A stretch of DNA of 64,000 nucleotides from Streptococcus catagoni. GTDB lineage: Bacteria > Bacillota > Bacilli > Lactobacillales > Streptococcaceae. How positions within the stretch are numbered: the first letter of the stretch is position 1; each line of letters opens with the position of its first letter. The stretch is from contig NZ_WPCW01000007.1 in assembly GCF_011421425.1 (NCBI RefSeq), forward strand, positions 1 to 64,000, written 5' to 3'. The notes below the pieces were generated by a model. It was not told the origin of the DNA. It did not search any database and saw only the letters and a list, made by a program, of their open reading frames with translations. A program made the translations under genes and the position numbers. Of the stretch, positions 28,142-37,320 are shown in pieces.

Positions 28142-29299
28142 TCATCTTTTCTCTTTCCATTTTTGGATCTGGGAGTGTCGATAATCACTGTTTCCTAAAA
28201 ATTTCAAAAGATTAAAAAGTGGTGTACGGTTTTCTCCCCAAATTTCCAAGCCTTCAATCAATACCTCCAGTCCAAAAAAGAGACCTAGTATGAGTAAGCT
28301 ACCGCCAATGCGACTGGAAACATTTAAAAGAAGTGAAATTAAAGAAAATAAGAGGGCAATCCCATAGACTACTAAAACAGCTCCGCGATGTGTAAAGCCC
28401 ATTGAAAGTAAACGATGGTGTAAATGCATCTTATCTGGTTCATAAAACTTCTTACCAGACAAACTTCTTCTGATGATAGCAACTGCTGTATCCATTATTG
28501 GTACTCCCAAGATAATAACAGGTGTAACAACCACAACAGCAGTGGCATTCTTTAACCCTTGAAGGGATAAAACTCCGATCATAAAGCCTATAAACAGGGC
28601 TCCTGCATCACCAAGATAGATGATGGCCGGATGGTAATTATAAGGGAAAAAGCCAACAATAGAAGCAATAAGAATCAAAATTGTTAGGGTCAAAAAGAAA
28701 TCCTTCTGCGGCAAAAAGAAATAGGAAACGATTGCCATGGTGACCAGTGAAATAATGGACACCCCACTAACTAACCCATCAAGTCCATCAATCAGATTAA
28801 TAGCATTGGTGATGGAGATGATCCATAGAATGGTTAATATATAGGTTAAAAAGGGACCAAAAAGCAAGAGTGGTCCTCCAAAAGGGATCTTAAAACTGTC
28901 AAACCTAAAATTTGTAAAGCCCCAGATAATAGTGGCCCCAAAAACAATGCCAAGCATTTTCAGTTTGGGACTTATCTCAAAAATATCATCTAAGAATCCT
29001 GTCAAAGTGACCATCATAGCCCCCAAAACAACAGGTAAAATGTATTCAAAATAAGACAAGCCTTCCATGAACACCTTGGTTGATACCATTGGAACAAAAA
29101 ACAGGGTGGCTATCAAAAAAGACATAAAGATGGCAAGTCCGCCACTACTGGGCATGGGAACCTTGTTGACCCTTCTGGCATTTGGCTGATCAACTGCTCC
29201 TACCTTAAAGGATAGTAAGCGAACCAAGGGCGTCAAAAGGAGTGATATCAGCAAAGCACCTATGAGAACAAGGACATAATCAAAAGTAAAATGAAACAT
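28142..29299 (-). CDS. gacO: Undecaprenyl-phosphate GlcNAc-1-phosphate transferase (GacO/TagO/WecA family)
   Basis: Integral membrane enzyme that transfers GlcNAc-1-phosphate to undecaprenyl phosphate, the first step of the rhamnose cell-wall polysaccharide in pyogenic streptococci. The glycosyltransferase family 4 motifs are visible: the conserved aspartates in DDIFEISP, NAINLIDGLDGL and YLGDAGALFIGF, and the histidine loop DKMHLHHRLL. About ten helices; 385 residues. The GacO role is inferred from the family and the genus; MraY is less likely given the sequence pattern. Confidence 0.85.
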   Translation of the reverse strand: MFHFTFDYVLVLIGALLISLLLTPLVRLLSFKVGAVDQPNARRVNKVPMPSSGGLAIFMSFLIATLFFVPMVSTKVFMEGLSYFEYILPVVLGAMMVTLTGFLDDIFEISPKLKMLGIVFGATIIWGFTNFRFDSFKIPFGGPLLLFGPFLTYILTILWIISITNAINLIDGLDGLVSGVSIISLVTMAIVSYFFLPQKDFFLTLTILILIASIVGFFPYNYHPAIIYLGDAGALFIGFMIGVLSLQGLKNATAVVVVTPVIILGVPIMDTAVAIIRRSLSGKKFYEPDKMHLHHRLLSMGFTHRGAVLVVYGIALLFSLISLLLNVSSRIGGSLLILGLFFGLEVLIEGLEIWGENRTPLFNLLKFLGNSDYRHSQIQKWKEKR

Positions 29300-29305
29300 A
29301 GGACA

Positions 29306-30064
29306 TTACACCAACTCAACTTTTTGCAGTTCTTCAACAGCACCATCTGCAATTAAGAGCAGAGCATGTTCTTGCAAGTAGGCTCTGGTTCTTGTACCTG
29401 GTCGCGCATGCTCAATCAACCGTGCATACATGATATTAGCAAAGTAAGAAGGCTGATTTTGAACATCCAACAAAATAGTAATATGGTAAAGATTAGCTTC
29501 TTTGTAAAGCTCAGAAGCCTCTATTGGGAAATCTATTATCTTTGAAAATTGAATGGTTTCTTCCAAGCTTGTAAAATCTAAGACATAGTGAACATAATCT
29601 AAAGGTTCTGGTTCTGGCTTAACTTCTTCAGGCTTCTCTTCTTTTTTCTCAGCAGACTGAGCCACTGACTCTTCAAGCATTTCTTCTATTTTCTCTAACT
29701 TTTCATGGGCGTTGACATCGCCTTTTTCCATCATTGTTTTTTCGATGTTTTTGAAAAAGTCCTCAGGAGTCATTTGAGAAACGTCACCCATGTCAGCAAA
29801 ATCTTCTAAATGCAATTCATTATTCAAATCAGACTTTGTCACAAAGACGTCTAGACGGTCTTTTCTCGGTGTTACCCGAAAACTCAACATACCACTATCT
29901 TTAAAATTATCTGGTAAATCCAGCTCGTCCATCACTGTGTAAAAGAACTCTTCGGTCTTTTCTTGGGGGATCAAAAAGTCCTTTAACTCCATCCCTCGTT
30001 CTTCCAAATCATCCATACTAATCGTTATTTTAAGCGTTGTTTCGCTGATCTGTTTCATTTCCAT
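29306..30064 (-). CDS. mecA: Adaptor protein MecA
   Basis: Adaptor that hands substrates such as the competence sigma factor ComX to the ClpC protease. It has the N-terminal MecA domain ([17 protein letters not shown]), an acidic, lysine- and glutamate-rich linker around residues 110-155, and the conserved C-terminal domain. The ATG at 30064 follows a GAGGT ribosome-binding site. 252 residues. It is 6 bases upstream of gacO, so the two may be cotranscribed. Confidence 0.92.
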   Translation of the reverse strand: MEMKQISETTLKITISMDDLEERGMELKDFLIPQEKTEEFFYTVMDELDLPDNFKDSGMLSFRVTPRKDRLDVFVTKSDLNNELHLEDFADMGDVSQMTPEDFFKNIEKTMMEKGDVNAHEKLEKIEEMLEESVAQSAEKKEEKPEEVKPEPEPLDYVHYVLDFTSLEETIQFSKIIDFPIEASELYKEANLYHITILLDVQNQPSYFANIMYARLIEHARPGTRTRAYLQEHALLLIADGAVEELQKVELV

Positions 30065-30154
30065 AGTCTATACCTCGCACGCGTAGTATTACTATTATAC
30101 TAGAAATACCATTTTTTCGCAATTTAAGAGCAGACCTAGCCCTGAAAGAGCAAA

Positions 30155-30177
30155 AATCAACCCCAAATGAGTTGATT
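30155..30177 (-). terminator. Terminator of uppP
   Basis: AATCAAC (30155-30161) and GTTGATT (30171-30177) around a nine-base loop; on the minus strand TTTTTG follows. It lies directly after the uppP stop. Confidence 0.65.
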
Positions 30178-30182
30178 CTTTC

Positions 30183-31022
30183 TTAAATAAATAAGGTCAC
30201 CACAAAGTAGACAAGTAAGATACTTCCAAGAATGATGCGGTACTTACCAAATACAGTAAAGTCATGTCTTTTAACATAATCCACAAGGAATTTAATCACA
30301 TACATACTGACCACAAAGGCTGTTAAAGAAGCTACCAGTAAGATAAGAACCTGTGAAAAGGCCAAATGATTTCCTTCTAAGAAGAATTTCACTGCCTTTA
30401 GGCCACTATAACCAAACATGGTTGGAATAGCTAAGAAAAAGGTGAAATCAGCAGCCACTGGGCGACTGGCTCCCAAAATAATAGCTCCTAAAATAGTAGC
30501 TCCAGAGCGACTAGTTCCAGGAATGATACTCAAAACTTGGAAACAGCCTATTAGAAAGGCAGTCTTATAGGACATTCTTCCTAATTCATTAACGACAGGC
30601 TGAACTCTCTTATTTCTTTTTTCAATCCAAAGAAAGGCAAAACCGTACAGTATCAGCATCAAAGCAACAACTACAAAGTTGTAAAAATGAGCTTCCATCC
30701 AATTGTCCAGCAATAAACCAAAAATAGCTGATGGGATGCAGGCAATAACAACCTTCATCCATAATTGCCAAGTCAGTTGTATCTCTCTTTTACTTTTTCC
30801 AGATTGAAAGGGATTCAAACGCTGGAAATAAATGACAAGAACGGCGATAATGGCTCCAAGCTGAATAACGATATTAAACATATCCATGAAAGCCTTGTCT
30901 TGATTTAATTTAACAAACTCTTGAACAAGGATTAAATGCCCAGTACTTGATATGGGTAACCACTCTGTAACACCCTCTATTATCCCAAAGAAAAGGGCTT
31001 TTATTATTTCAAAAAATAACAT
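30183..31022 (-). CDS. uppP: Undecaprenyl-diphosphatase UppP (BacA)
   Basis: Membrane enzyme that dephosphorylates undecaprenyl pyrophosphate to recycle the lipid carrier for peptidoglycan and wall polysaccharide; its overexpression confers bacitracin resistance in other bacteria. The two family motifs are present: [17 protein letters not shown] near the N-terminus and [10 protein letters not shown] in the middle. 279 residues, about eight helices. It is functionally linked to the neighbouring gacO, which consumes the same carrier. Confidence 0.95.
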   Translation of the reverse strand: MLFFEIIKALFFGIIEGVTEWLPISSTGHLILVQEFVKLNQDKAFMDMFNIVIQLGAIIAVLVIYFQRLNPFQSGKSKREIQLTWQLWMKVVIACIPSAIFGLLLDNWMEAHFYNFVVVALMLILYGFAFLWIEKRNKRVQPVVNELGRMSYKTAFLIGCFQVLSIIPGTSRSGATILGAIILGASRPVAADFTFFLAIPTMFGYSGLKAVKFFLEGNHLAFSQVLILLVASLTAFVVSMYVIKFLVDYVKRHDFTVFGKYRIILGSILLVYFVVTLFI

Positions 31023-31112
31023 GAATTCTCCTAAAAATGTAATATAACTATTGTAACAGATTTCCTTAAATAATACATAAATGAGTTCTAAGAACTCACT
31101 AGAATCTGGCGC

Positions 31113-33041
31113 TTAAAAAGCGCCACCCCCTCCACCTCCGCCGCCTCCGGAGAATCCTCCTCCACCAGAAATACCGCCACCGCCGGCAGAGACTGAAAAG
31201 TGTGAGGAGTCAGAAACAGTGGACAGATTTGAAACAAAATGAGGGGTCGTACTATACATGAGGACTGCCAACTCAGCTGGACTGAATTGTCGATACTGTT
31301 CAGGCAGGGCAATCTGATGAATCTTCAAGTATTTTTCAACTTTTTTGGCCTCCCCAAATAAGGTAGCATAGACTAAGATGCGATTCCATACGACAAGACC
31401 TTCTATCTCCACTGCATTAAAGGAGTTAATGTCTTCAATCATATTTCTGAAACTTCTCCATTTATGAAGCCTAAGAGCACCATTCTCAGTTTCAATACCA
31501 TTGTCATGATATTTTCTTGTCTTGTTATAAATGTAATAATTCAAGGCAAAGCCAAGCAAGGCCATAATAAGATAGAAAAAGGCAATGACACTTTCTTTTA
31601 TAACAAGGAAGATCAGCAAAGTAATAACTAGAGCCATAGCAAGAAGGCCCAGTCCTGACATAAAGTTCAGACCTCTTTTTTCTGATTTACTTATCTTGCG
31701 GTAAGGATTTTCAAGTCTTAATTTTTCACAAGTCTCTTTAACAGCTTCTGAAATGAAGCGACTATAGTGATTCATCTTATTTGTAAGAGGTTGTGAGCTT
31801 TTGTGCACTGCTTTTTCAAGTTCTTTTCCTGCATACTGTTTCTTCAATTTCTCAACCATGCTAGGATCGTATTCAAACTGCTTGAAAAGTGACGAAATTG
31901 GCAATTCACTTGCATCCTCAAAGGCCATTTCCAAGAAGCTATTTTCTGCAGGCGTCAGTGACTCTTTAGTGACAACTTTTAGCAGGGTTTGCCCATCTTC
32001 TTTTGTGATTTTCAAAGCTCTGCGATCAATGAGGTCAAGAAGAGTTGCCTGAGTAAGACTTTCAAAACTGATCCCTTTAACCTTGGTCTTGATCTTTTCT
32101 GTCAAAGGAGAGAGGTCGTGGAAGCTTTTTTGGTAAATGTTTTGGGTCAATACCAGAGGTGATAAGTCTTCGGGAACTTCATAAAGATGACTATCTTTAC
32201 TGCTAAGAACATTTTTATCCAAGCCTTTTTTAAGTCTTATATATAGGAACAATTGTCCTAGTAAAAGTAAGGCAAAGACCAGAGGCAAAATGACCACAAA
32301 GCTAAGCTTCATAGCCTGGCTCCTAAAGCTGATGCGCTTTTCCAAAGAAATGATGGCTGGCTTTTTAATCTCATTTGTAAAGGGAACAGAATCTTGCAGC
32401 AGGTCTTTTCGGTCCCAATAGCCATGTAGTTCAAAAATACCAGACAGGTCCTTACTTTCAACAGTATATTCCTTGGCAGCCTTTTTAGTCTGGCTAACAC
32501 TTGGCTCTTCTTTTAGATAGCCTCTATGGGCCCAAAGTTGAGAATCCTTGTTATCATCTGCTACCCTGATGGTGAATCTGACCTTTTCAAGGCTTTTATC
32601 CCAGTCACTAATAGGCTTCCAATCCAACTCAGCAACATCCTTGTAGGGACTCAATAAATTCTTGAGTTGCCAGGTAACTTTGACATCAACCCTATCACCC
32701 CTACTACCAGCATTATAGATCTTCAGACGGTAACCATCTCCTAGATCTTCAATTTCTCCTTTTGCCTCAACCTTTTTCTGATTATGATAAACTTCAATAG
32801 TCGGCTTGGGATCAATAGTAAAGTTCTGGGGCATCTTACCAGCTGTGCCCAAAGAGACATATTGACCCTGATAGTCAGAATCAAAACTATAGCTTATCTT
32901 TTGTTCAAACTGGGCATTATTATCTTTGCCAATAGTTAAAAGGCCATGATAATTTGGAATGCTGTATTCCACTTTCTCAGCTTCAACCCTTATTCCCCAA
33001 AAACTCAAACAAAACAGCAAAATCGTTAGTAATTTTCTCAT
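31113..33041 (-). CDS. DUF2207 family membrane protein with glycine-rich tail
   Basis: A 642-residue protein of unknown function in the DUF2207 family. It has a signal peptide (LLTILLFCLSFWGIRVEA), an extracellular beta-rich domain to about residue 240, a transmembrane helix, a cytoplasmic winged-helix-like region, two more hydrophobic helices around residues 465-510, and a tail of glycines interrupted by serine (SAGGGGISGGGGFSGGGG). This glycine-rich end is common in the family. It has its own promoter facing the amino-acid transporter. No biochemical role can be given. Confidence 0.85.
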   Translation of the reverse strand: MRKLLTILLFCLSFWGIRVEAEKVEYSIPNYHGLLTIGKDNNAQFEQKISYSFDSDYQGQYVSLGTAGKMPQNFTIDPKPTIEVYHNQKKVEAKGEIEDLGDGYRLKIYNAGSRGDRVDVKVTWQLKNLLSPYKDVAELDWKPISDWDKSLEKVRFTIRVADDNKDSQLWAHRGYLKEEPSVSQTKKAAKEYTVESKDLSGIFELHGYWDRKDLLQDSVPFTNEIKKPAIISLEKRISFRSQAMKLSFVVILPLVFALLLLGQLFLYIRLKKGLDKNVLSSKDSHLYEVPEDLSPLVLTQNIYQKSFHDLSPLTEKIKTKVKGISFESLTQATLLDLIDRRALKITKEDGQTLLKVVTKESLTPAENSFLEMAFEDASELPISSLFKQFEYDPSMVEKLKKQYAGKELEKAVHKSSQPLTNKMNHYSRFISEAVKETCEKLRLENPYRKISKSEKRGLNFMSGLGLLAMALVITLLIFLVIKESVIAFFYLIMALLGFALNYYIYNKTRKYHDNGIETENGALRLHKWRSFRNMIEDINSFNAVEIEGLVVWNRILVYATLFGEAKKVEKYLKIHQIALPEQYRQFSPAELAVLMYSTTPHFVSNLSTVSDSSHFSVSAGGGGISGGGGFSGGGGGGGGGAF

Positions 33042-33065
33042 CCTTGACTCCTTTTTAATGACTTT

Positions 33066-33074
33066 ATTTTACCA
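33066..33074 (-). promoter_or_regulatory. Promoter of the DUF2207 gene
   Basis: Minus-strand extended -10 TGGTAAAAT (33066-33074), 25 bases before the start; AAAGGAG serves as the ribosome-binding site. The -35 is unclear. Confidence 0.45.
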
Positions 33075-33175
33075 TAGTTTACTTATTTAAAGGAAAGCTT
33101 CTCGTTTTTTCCTTGTTTTCATAATAAATTACATTTTTCAAGATAATTTTCAGGTAAATAATCAAGGGTTTAACA

Positions 33176-33204
33176 TTGAAATAGCAAGTTATTTCCTGTA
33201 AAAT
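33176..33204 (+). promoter_or_regulatory. Promoter of the amino-acid ABC transporter
   Basis: TTGAAA (33176-33181), 17-base spacer, TAAAAT (33199-33204). The ATG at 33240 is preceded by AGGAGG. Confidence 0.65.
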
Positions 33205-33239
33205 AGATACTATTAAAAAATAGGATACAGGAGGCTTTT

Positions 33240-34793
33240 ATGAAAAAGCTAGCAATAACCTGTTTTACTGCCCTTTTATTACTCTTTGGAGGAATAAGTA
33301 GCGTACAAGCAGATCAGTACTTACGAGTCGGTATGGAGGCCGCTTATGCACCCTTTAACTGGACACAAGATGACAAGTCCAACGGTGCCGTGCCAATCGA
33401 AGGCTCTAACCAATATGCTAATGGATATGATGTTCAAGTTGCAAAGAAAATTGCAGCTTCTATGAATAAAAAACTCTTAGTGGTAAAAACTTCTTGGACT
33501 GGTTTAATCCCAGCCTTAACTTCTGGTAAAATCGATATGATTGCAGCCGGAATGAGCCCAACTGCTGAACGTAAGAAAGAAATTTCCTTTTCAGAAAGCT
33601 ATTATACAAGTGAACCTGTTATGGTGGTCAAAGCCGATGGCAAATATGCTAAGGCTAAAAAACTATCTGACTTCTCTGGTGCTAAAGTAACGGCTCAACA
33701 AGGTGTATGGCATGTTAAGCTGATCTCTCAAATCAAAGGTGTTAAAGAACAAACACCAATGGGAGATTTCTCTCAAATGAGACAGGCCCTTTCATCAGGT
33801 GTCATTGATAGTTACGTTTCAGAAAAGCCAGAAGCCATGACCGCTGAAAATGCCAATGCCAGCTTTAAAATGATCAGCCTGGACAAAGGTTTCCACTATT
33901 CAGAAGAAGACGCTGCTATTGCCGTTGGGATGAGAAAAGATGATCCTATGATGGCTCAGGTCAATCAAGTTCTCTCTGGAATCTCAGCAAGTAAGCGTAA
34001 TGCCATTATGAAAGACATGGTCAAAGCCCAACCCCAAGCAAAAAAATCAAGTGGGACTGCTCAACCATCTTTCTTCAAACAAATGTGGGTTATTTTTCAA
34101 ACTAACTGGCGACAATTCTTAAAAGGGACAGGTTTAACTTTACTTATTGCAACTGTTGGTACTATCACAGGTTTGATCATTGGTCTTTTAATTGGAATCT
34201 ACCGTACTGCACCAAAAGCTAAGAACAAAATTCTTGCTTTCTTGCAAAAAATCTTTGGTATCTTCTTAAATGTCTATATTGAGATTTTCCGTGGAACTCC
34301 CATGATCGTTCAATCTATGGTTATCTACTATGGTACAGCCCAGGCCTTTGGTATCTCAATTGACCGAACCTTAGCCGCTATTGTCATTGTTTCTATCAAC
34401 ACCGGTGCTTACATGAGCGAAATCGTTCGTGGAGGTATTTACGCCGTGGATGAGGGACAATTTGAAGCCGCTACAGCCTTAGGTTTCAACCATGGACAGA
34501 CCATGCGCAAAATCGTACTACCACAGGTAGTTCGTAATATTCTACCTGCCACTGGCAATGAGTTTGTCATCAATATTAAAGATACATCCGTATTGAACGT
34601 TATCTCAGTAGTTGAACTTTATTTCTCTGGGAATACGGTTGCTACTCAAAATTACCAATATTTCCAAACCTTTACTGTCATTGCCATCATCTACTTTATC
34701 CTAACGTTCACCGTGACTCGTATTTTACGTTACATTGAACGCCGCATGGATGATGACACCTACACAACTCAAATGCAAGTAGAGGAGAACTAA
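33240..34793 (+). CDS. Polar amino-acid ABC transporter, fused substrate-binding and permease protein
   Basis: Fusion of an exported family 3 solute-binding domain and an inner-membrane permease, typical of streptococcal glutamine/glutamate-type importers. Residues 1-24 form the signal peptide (ending SVQA), about 25-265 the binding domain ([15 protein letters not shown]), and about 290-510 the permease with [11 protein letters not shown] and the EAA loop [21 protein letters not shown]. 517 residues. It is followed one base later by its ATPase gene. Glutamine is the likely substrate but is not shown by the sequence. Confidence 0.9.
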   Translation: MKKLAITCFTALLLLFGGISSVQADQYLRVGMEAAYAPFNWTQDDKSNGAVPIEGSNQYANGYDVQVAKKIAASMNKKLLVVKTSWTGLIPALTSGKIDMIAAGMSPTAERKKEISFSESYYTSEPVMVVKADGKYAKAKKLSDFSGAKVTAQQGVWHVKLISQIKGVKEQTPMGDFSQMRQALSSGVIDSYVSEKPEAMTAENANASFKMISLDKGFHYSEEDAAIAVGMRKDDPMMAQVNQVLSGISASKRNAIMKDMVKAQPQAKKSSGTAQPSFFKQMWVIFQTNWRQFLKGTGLTLLIATVGTITGLIIGLLIGIYRTAPKAKNKILAFLQKIFGIFLNVYIEIFRGTPMIVQSMVIYYGTAQAFGISIDRTLAAIVIVSINTGAYMSEIVRGGIYAVDEGQFEAATALGFNHGQTMRKIVLPQVVRNILPATGNEFVINIKDTSVLNVISVVELYFSGNTVATQNYQYFQTFTVIAIIYFILTFTVTRILRYIERRMDDDTYTTQMQVEEN

Positions 34794-34794
34794 C

Positions 34795-35535
34795 ATGACT
34801 AATCCGATTATCGAAATTAAACACCTGAAAAAATCCTTTGGTAACAACGAAGTTCTAAAAGATATTTCATTGAGTGTTCATAAAGGTGAGGTTATCTCTA
34901 TCATTGGTTCATCTGGTTCGGGTAAGTCAACCTTGCTGAGATCAATTAATCTCTTGGAAGAACCAAGTGACGGACAAATCCTCTTTTTTGGCAAGAATGT
35001 TCTAGCAGATGATTATAATTTGACCCACTATCGTGAAAAACTAGGTATGGTTTTTCAATCCTTCAACCTCTTTGAAAATCTCAATGTCCTAGAAAATGCC
35101 ATTGTTGCCCAAACCACTGTCCTAAAACGCAGTCGTGCAGAGGCTGAAAAGAAGGCCAAGGAGAACCTCAATATTGTTGGTCTAACAGAACAATATTGGA
35201 AGGCAAAGCCTAATCAACTCTCTGGTGGACAAAAGCAAAGGGTTGCTATCGCAAGAGCCCTCTCGGTGGATCCAGAAGCTATGCTCTTTGATGAACCTAC
35301 CTCTGCCCTTGACCCTGAAATGGTTGGTGAGGTATTAAAAATCATGCAAGACCTAGCTAAATCAGGTTTGACAATGATTATTGTTACCCATGAAATGGAC
35401 TTCGCTCAGGAAGTTTCAGACCGTGTTATCTTTATGGATAAGGGTGTCATCGCTGAAGAAGGCACTGCCAAACAGATTTTTGAAAACCCTCAAGAACTTA
35501 GAACCAAAGAATTTTTACAACGCTTTTTAAAATAA
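34795..35535 (+). CDS. Polar amino-acid ABC transporter, ATP-binding protein
   Basis: ATPase of the amino-acid importer (GlnQ/ArtP family). It shows Walker [10 protein letters not shown], the Q-loop MVFQSFNLF, signature LSGGQKQR, Walker [15 protein letters not shown] and the switch histidine in VTHEMDFA. Length 246 residues is standard. It is cotranscribed with the fused binding/permease gene and ends before a strong terminator at 35615. Confidence 0.93.
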   Translation: MTNPIIEIKHLKKSFGNNEVLKDISLSVHKGEVISIIGSSGSGKSTLLRSINLLEEPSDGQILFFGKNVLADDYNLTHYREKLGMVFQSFNLFENLNVLENAIVAQTTVLKRSRAEAEKKAKENLNIVGLTEQYWKAKPNQLSGGQKQRVAIARALSVDPEAMLFDEPTSALDPEMVGEVLKIMQDLAKSGLTMIIVTHEMDFAQEVSDRVIFMDKGVIAEEGTAKQIFENPQELRTKEFLQRFLK

Positions 35536-35614
35536 TAGAATCTAGACAGAATTCTTACCAATTACAAACAAAGTGATGATTTCTTTTGATCATCAATCTG
35601 GCTAGAAAAGTATC

Positions 35615-35649
35615 AAAATAAGAGAATCTCAAGTAGATTCTTTTATTTT
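35615..35649 (+). terminator. Terminator of the amino-acid transporter operon
   Basis: A 15-bp stem with one mismatch: AAAATAAGAGAATCT (35615-35629) and AGATTCTTTTATTTT (35635-35649), five-base loop, T-rich 3' arm. Confidence 0.75.
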
Positions 35650-35659
35650 AAGAAAAATC

Positions 35660-35706
35660 TTTACCAGTTAAGTTTTTTGTGTTATACTGTTTTTTGTTAA
35701 CGTTAA
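35660..35706 (+). promoter_or_regulatory. Promoter with an AdcR-like (zinc repressor) box before the 38-residue gene
   Basis: TTTACC (35660-35665), 17-base spacer and extended -10 TGTTATACT (-10 hexamer at 35683-35688). The -35 lies within TTTACCAGTTAA (35660-35671), which matches the AdcR operator TTAACYRGTTAA at 11 of 12 positions. A second palindrome TTAACGTTAA occurs at 35697-35706, near the transcript start. A repressor here would block RNA polymerase. The consensus is from the known streptococcal AdcR regulon; binding is inferred. Confidence 0.5.
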
Positions 35707-35728
35707 TAATCTAGCAGAGGAGGTTACT

Positions 35729-35845
35729 ATGGCAGAAAAAACTGACCTTTCGTCAGCATATCGGAGACTTAAGAGTCCCAATATTAAAACCAAGAAACGT
35801 GCTCTAAAAATCATTCATGAGCACAAGAGATCTGGTAAAAAATAA
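35729..35845 (+). CDS. 38-residue basic protein, putative metal homeostasis protein
   Basis: A tiny gene with a strong AGAGGAGG ribosome-binding site just before the ATG and its own promoter and terminator. The product starts MAEKTDLSSAYRRLKSP and is highly basic (KTKKRALKIIHEHKRSGKK). I recognise it as a small conserved streptococcal protein usually labelled putative metal homeostasis protein, without known biochemistry; the label is recalled, not tested. The AdcR-like box over its promoter supports a link to zinc. No cysteines; two histidines (IIHEH). It has no signal or membrane segment and may act in the cytoplasm, possibly on nucleic acid. Confidence 0.7.
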   Translation: MAEKTDLSSAYRRLKSPNIKTKKRALKIIHEHKRSGKK

Positions 35846-35871
35846 ACTAATCTCTAAAGATAAAGTCAGAC

Positions 35872-35912
35872 AAAAAAGACCTATGACAAATCCCTCCGTC
35901 ATAGGTCTTTTT
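35872..35912. terminator. Strong bidirectional terminator between the 38-residue gene and the SPFH gene
   Basis: AAAAAGACCTATGAC (35873-35887) pairs with GTCATAGGTCTTTTT (35898-35912) over a ten-base loop. It serves both converging genes. Confidence 0.85.
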
Positions 35913-35917
35913 ATTTA

Positions 35918-36811
35918 TTAAGGACGTACTTTCAAAGCTGATAAAACTTGGCTTCTGATATCCTCAACACCATTTGGTGTATTAGGTAAGAATAGGGTTT
36001 GATTTCCTTTTATAGCAAATGTGTTTAAAGTGTCTAAATATTGGTTTGTCAATAAGATAGACATGATCTGCTCTTCATTTAAAGAGATATTAGCTTCTTT
36101 TAGTTCTTGTATAGATTCAGCCAAGCCATCAACAATAGCCTTACGTTGTTGGGCTATCCCTACCCCGTGTAGGCGGTCTTTTTCAGCTTCTGCAGACGCG
36201 GCTGTAACGATTTTGATCTTATCCGCTTCTGCTAATTCTTGAGCAGCCACACGTTTTCTTTGGGCAGCATTGATTTCATTCATAGACTGTTTCACTTCAG
36301 CATCAGGTTCAACCTTAGTGATCAAGGTCTTAACAATAATATAACCATAGGTTGACATTTCTTCTGCCACTTGATGTTGAACTTCTAGGGCGATTTCATC
36401 TTTTTTCTCAAATAATTCGTCCAAGGTTAGTTTAGGTACAGATGAACGAAGAGCGTCTTCGATATAAGATTTAATTTGTGCCTCTGGCTTCATAAGTTTA
36501 TAGTAGGCATCTGTAACATTTTGTTCATTAACACGGTATTGGGTGGCAATATTTAAGGTCACAAAAACATTGTCCTTGGTCTTTGTTTCAACGATTATTT
36601 CAGTTTGAAGTAAACGCAATTGAACACGAGCAGCGATTTTATCAATACCAAAAGGTAAGCGAATGTGAATACCACTTGTTGATGTTTTTTGATACTTCCC
36701 AAACCGTTCAATAATGGCAACTGTCTGTTGTCTAACAACATATAAGGTACTTGCAATCACTGCTAGAATTAATATAACACAAAAGATTATAAATAAAAAT
36801 GAATAAAACAT
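35918..36811 (-). CDS. SPFH/Band 7 (stomatin-like) membrane protein
   Basis: A 297-residue stomatin/prohibitin family protein. An N-terminal transmembrane helix (FYSFLFIIFCVILILAVIAS) is followed by the SPFH domain (VAIIERFGKYQKTSTSGIHI) and an alanine/glutamate-rich coiled-coil with AQRKRVAAQELAEADKI. Family members scaffold membrane microdomains and often regulate proteases; here no NfeD or protease partner lies beside it. It has a clear promoter (36894-36921) and AGGAGG, so it is probably monocistronic. Confidence 0.88.
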   Translation of the reverse strand: MFYSFLFIIFCVILILAVIASTLYVVRQQTVAIIERFGKYQKTSTSGIHIRLPFGIDKIAARVQLRLLQTEIIVETKTKDNVFVTLNIATQYRVNEQNVTDAYYKLMKPEAQIKSYIEDALRSSVPKLTLDELFEKKDEIALEVQHQVAEEMSTYGYIIVKTLITKVEPDAEVKQSMNEINAAQRKRVAAQELAEADKIKIVTAASAEAEKDRLHGVGIAQQRKAIVDGLAESIQELKEANISLNEEQIMSILLTNQYLDTLNTFAIKGNQTLFLPNTPNGVEDIRSQVLSALKVRP

Positions 36812-36893
36812 ATAAACCTCCTATATCAGAGCGTCTTCTTCTCTTAGCGATTTTGAACTAGTAGATTATCTCTTGACTTATTGTTATGATACA

Positions 36894-36921
36894 ATTATAA
36901 TCGTTTTCTAAGATTTGTCAA
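36894..36921 (-). promoter_or_regulatory. Promoter of the SPFH gene
   Basis: Consensus TTGACA (36916-36921), 16-base spacer, TATAAT (36894-36899) on the minus strand, about 83 bases before the start. Confidence 0.75.
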
Positions 36922-36989
36922 ATACTATAATAACTTTTTACAAAAGGAATAACCAATAGTTTTACTGGCATAAAGTGGATAAGATATGA

Positions 36990-37132
36990 ACTTTCTGATT
37001 ACTATTTAGAAGACCAAGTCCAGGTCTGATCAGCTACAAGGTTATTTGACTTTTTGTCCTAGTAACCTGTCTAAAAATACCTCTAGATCCATGACTATAG
37101 CAAAAGGGCTCTCCAAAAAGAGAGCCCTTTTT
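36990..37132 (+). ncRNA. Structured intergenic region ending in a terminator, possible small RNA
   Basis: In the 509-base gap between the SPFH gene and the secreted-protein gene there are two hairpins, AGACC/GGTCT (37011-37015, 37023-37027) and AGGTTA/TAACCT (37039-37044, 37063-37068), followed by the terminator at 37102-37132. No coding frame is convincing. A promoter is not clear: only a weak TTTACT-N17-ATATGA-like pair near 36961. The terminator could instead end the long 3' untranslated region of the gene at 37321. Confidence 0.25.
37102..37132. terminator. Strong bidirectional terminator
   Basis: AAAAGGGCTCTC (37102-37113) pairs with GAGAGCCCTTTT (37120-37131), six-base loop. On the minus strand it is the first terminator after the gene ending at 37321. 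The 190 bases between hold a hairpin AGGACT/AGTCCT (37202-37216) and the G-rich tract at 37271-37290. Confidence 0.8.
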
Positions 37133-37320
37133 GCTTAAAGAGAAAACAATTAGCTGAGACATGCATTTACATTTACTCTTTATATTGACAATAATTAATC
37201 TAGGACTAAGAGTCCTGTTTTCAAATAGGATATAAACTTAGGAGAATAGAAGGAACTCCTTTAGTTATATGGGAGTTAGGGTGAGGGGGGATTACTTATA
37301 TTTGAATTATGATGTTCTTT

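Noticed and set aside
31113..31200. Short GC-rich repeats coding glycine tails as a mobile or structural DNA repeat
   Set aside because: They are the glycine-rich C-terminus usual for DUF2207 proteins.
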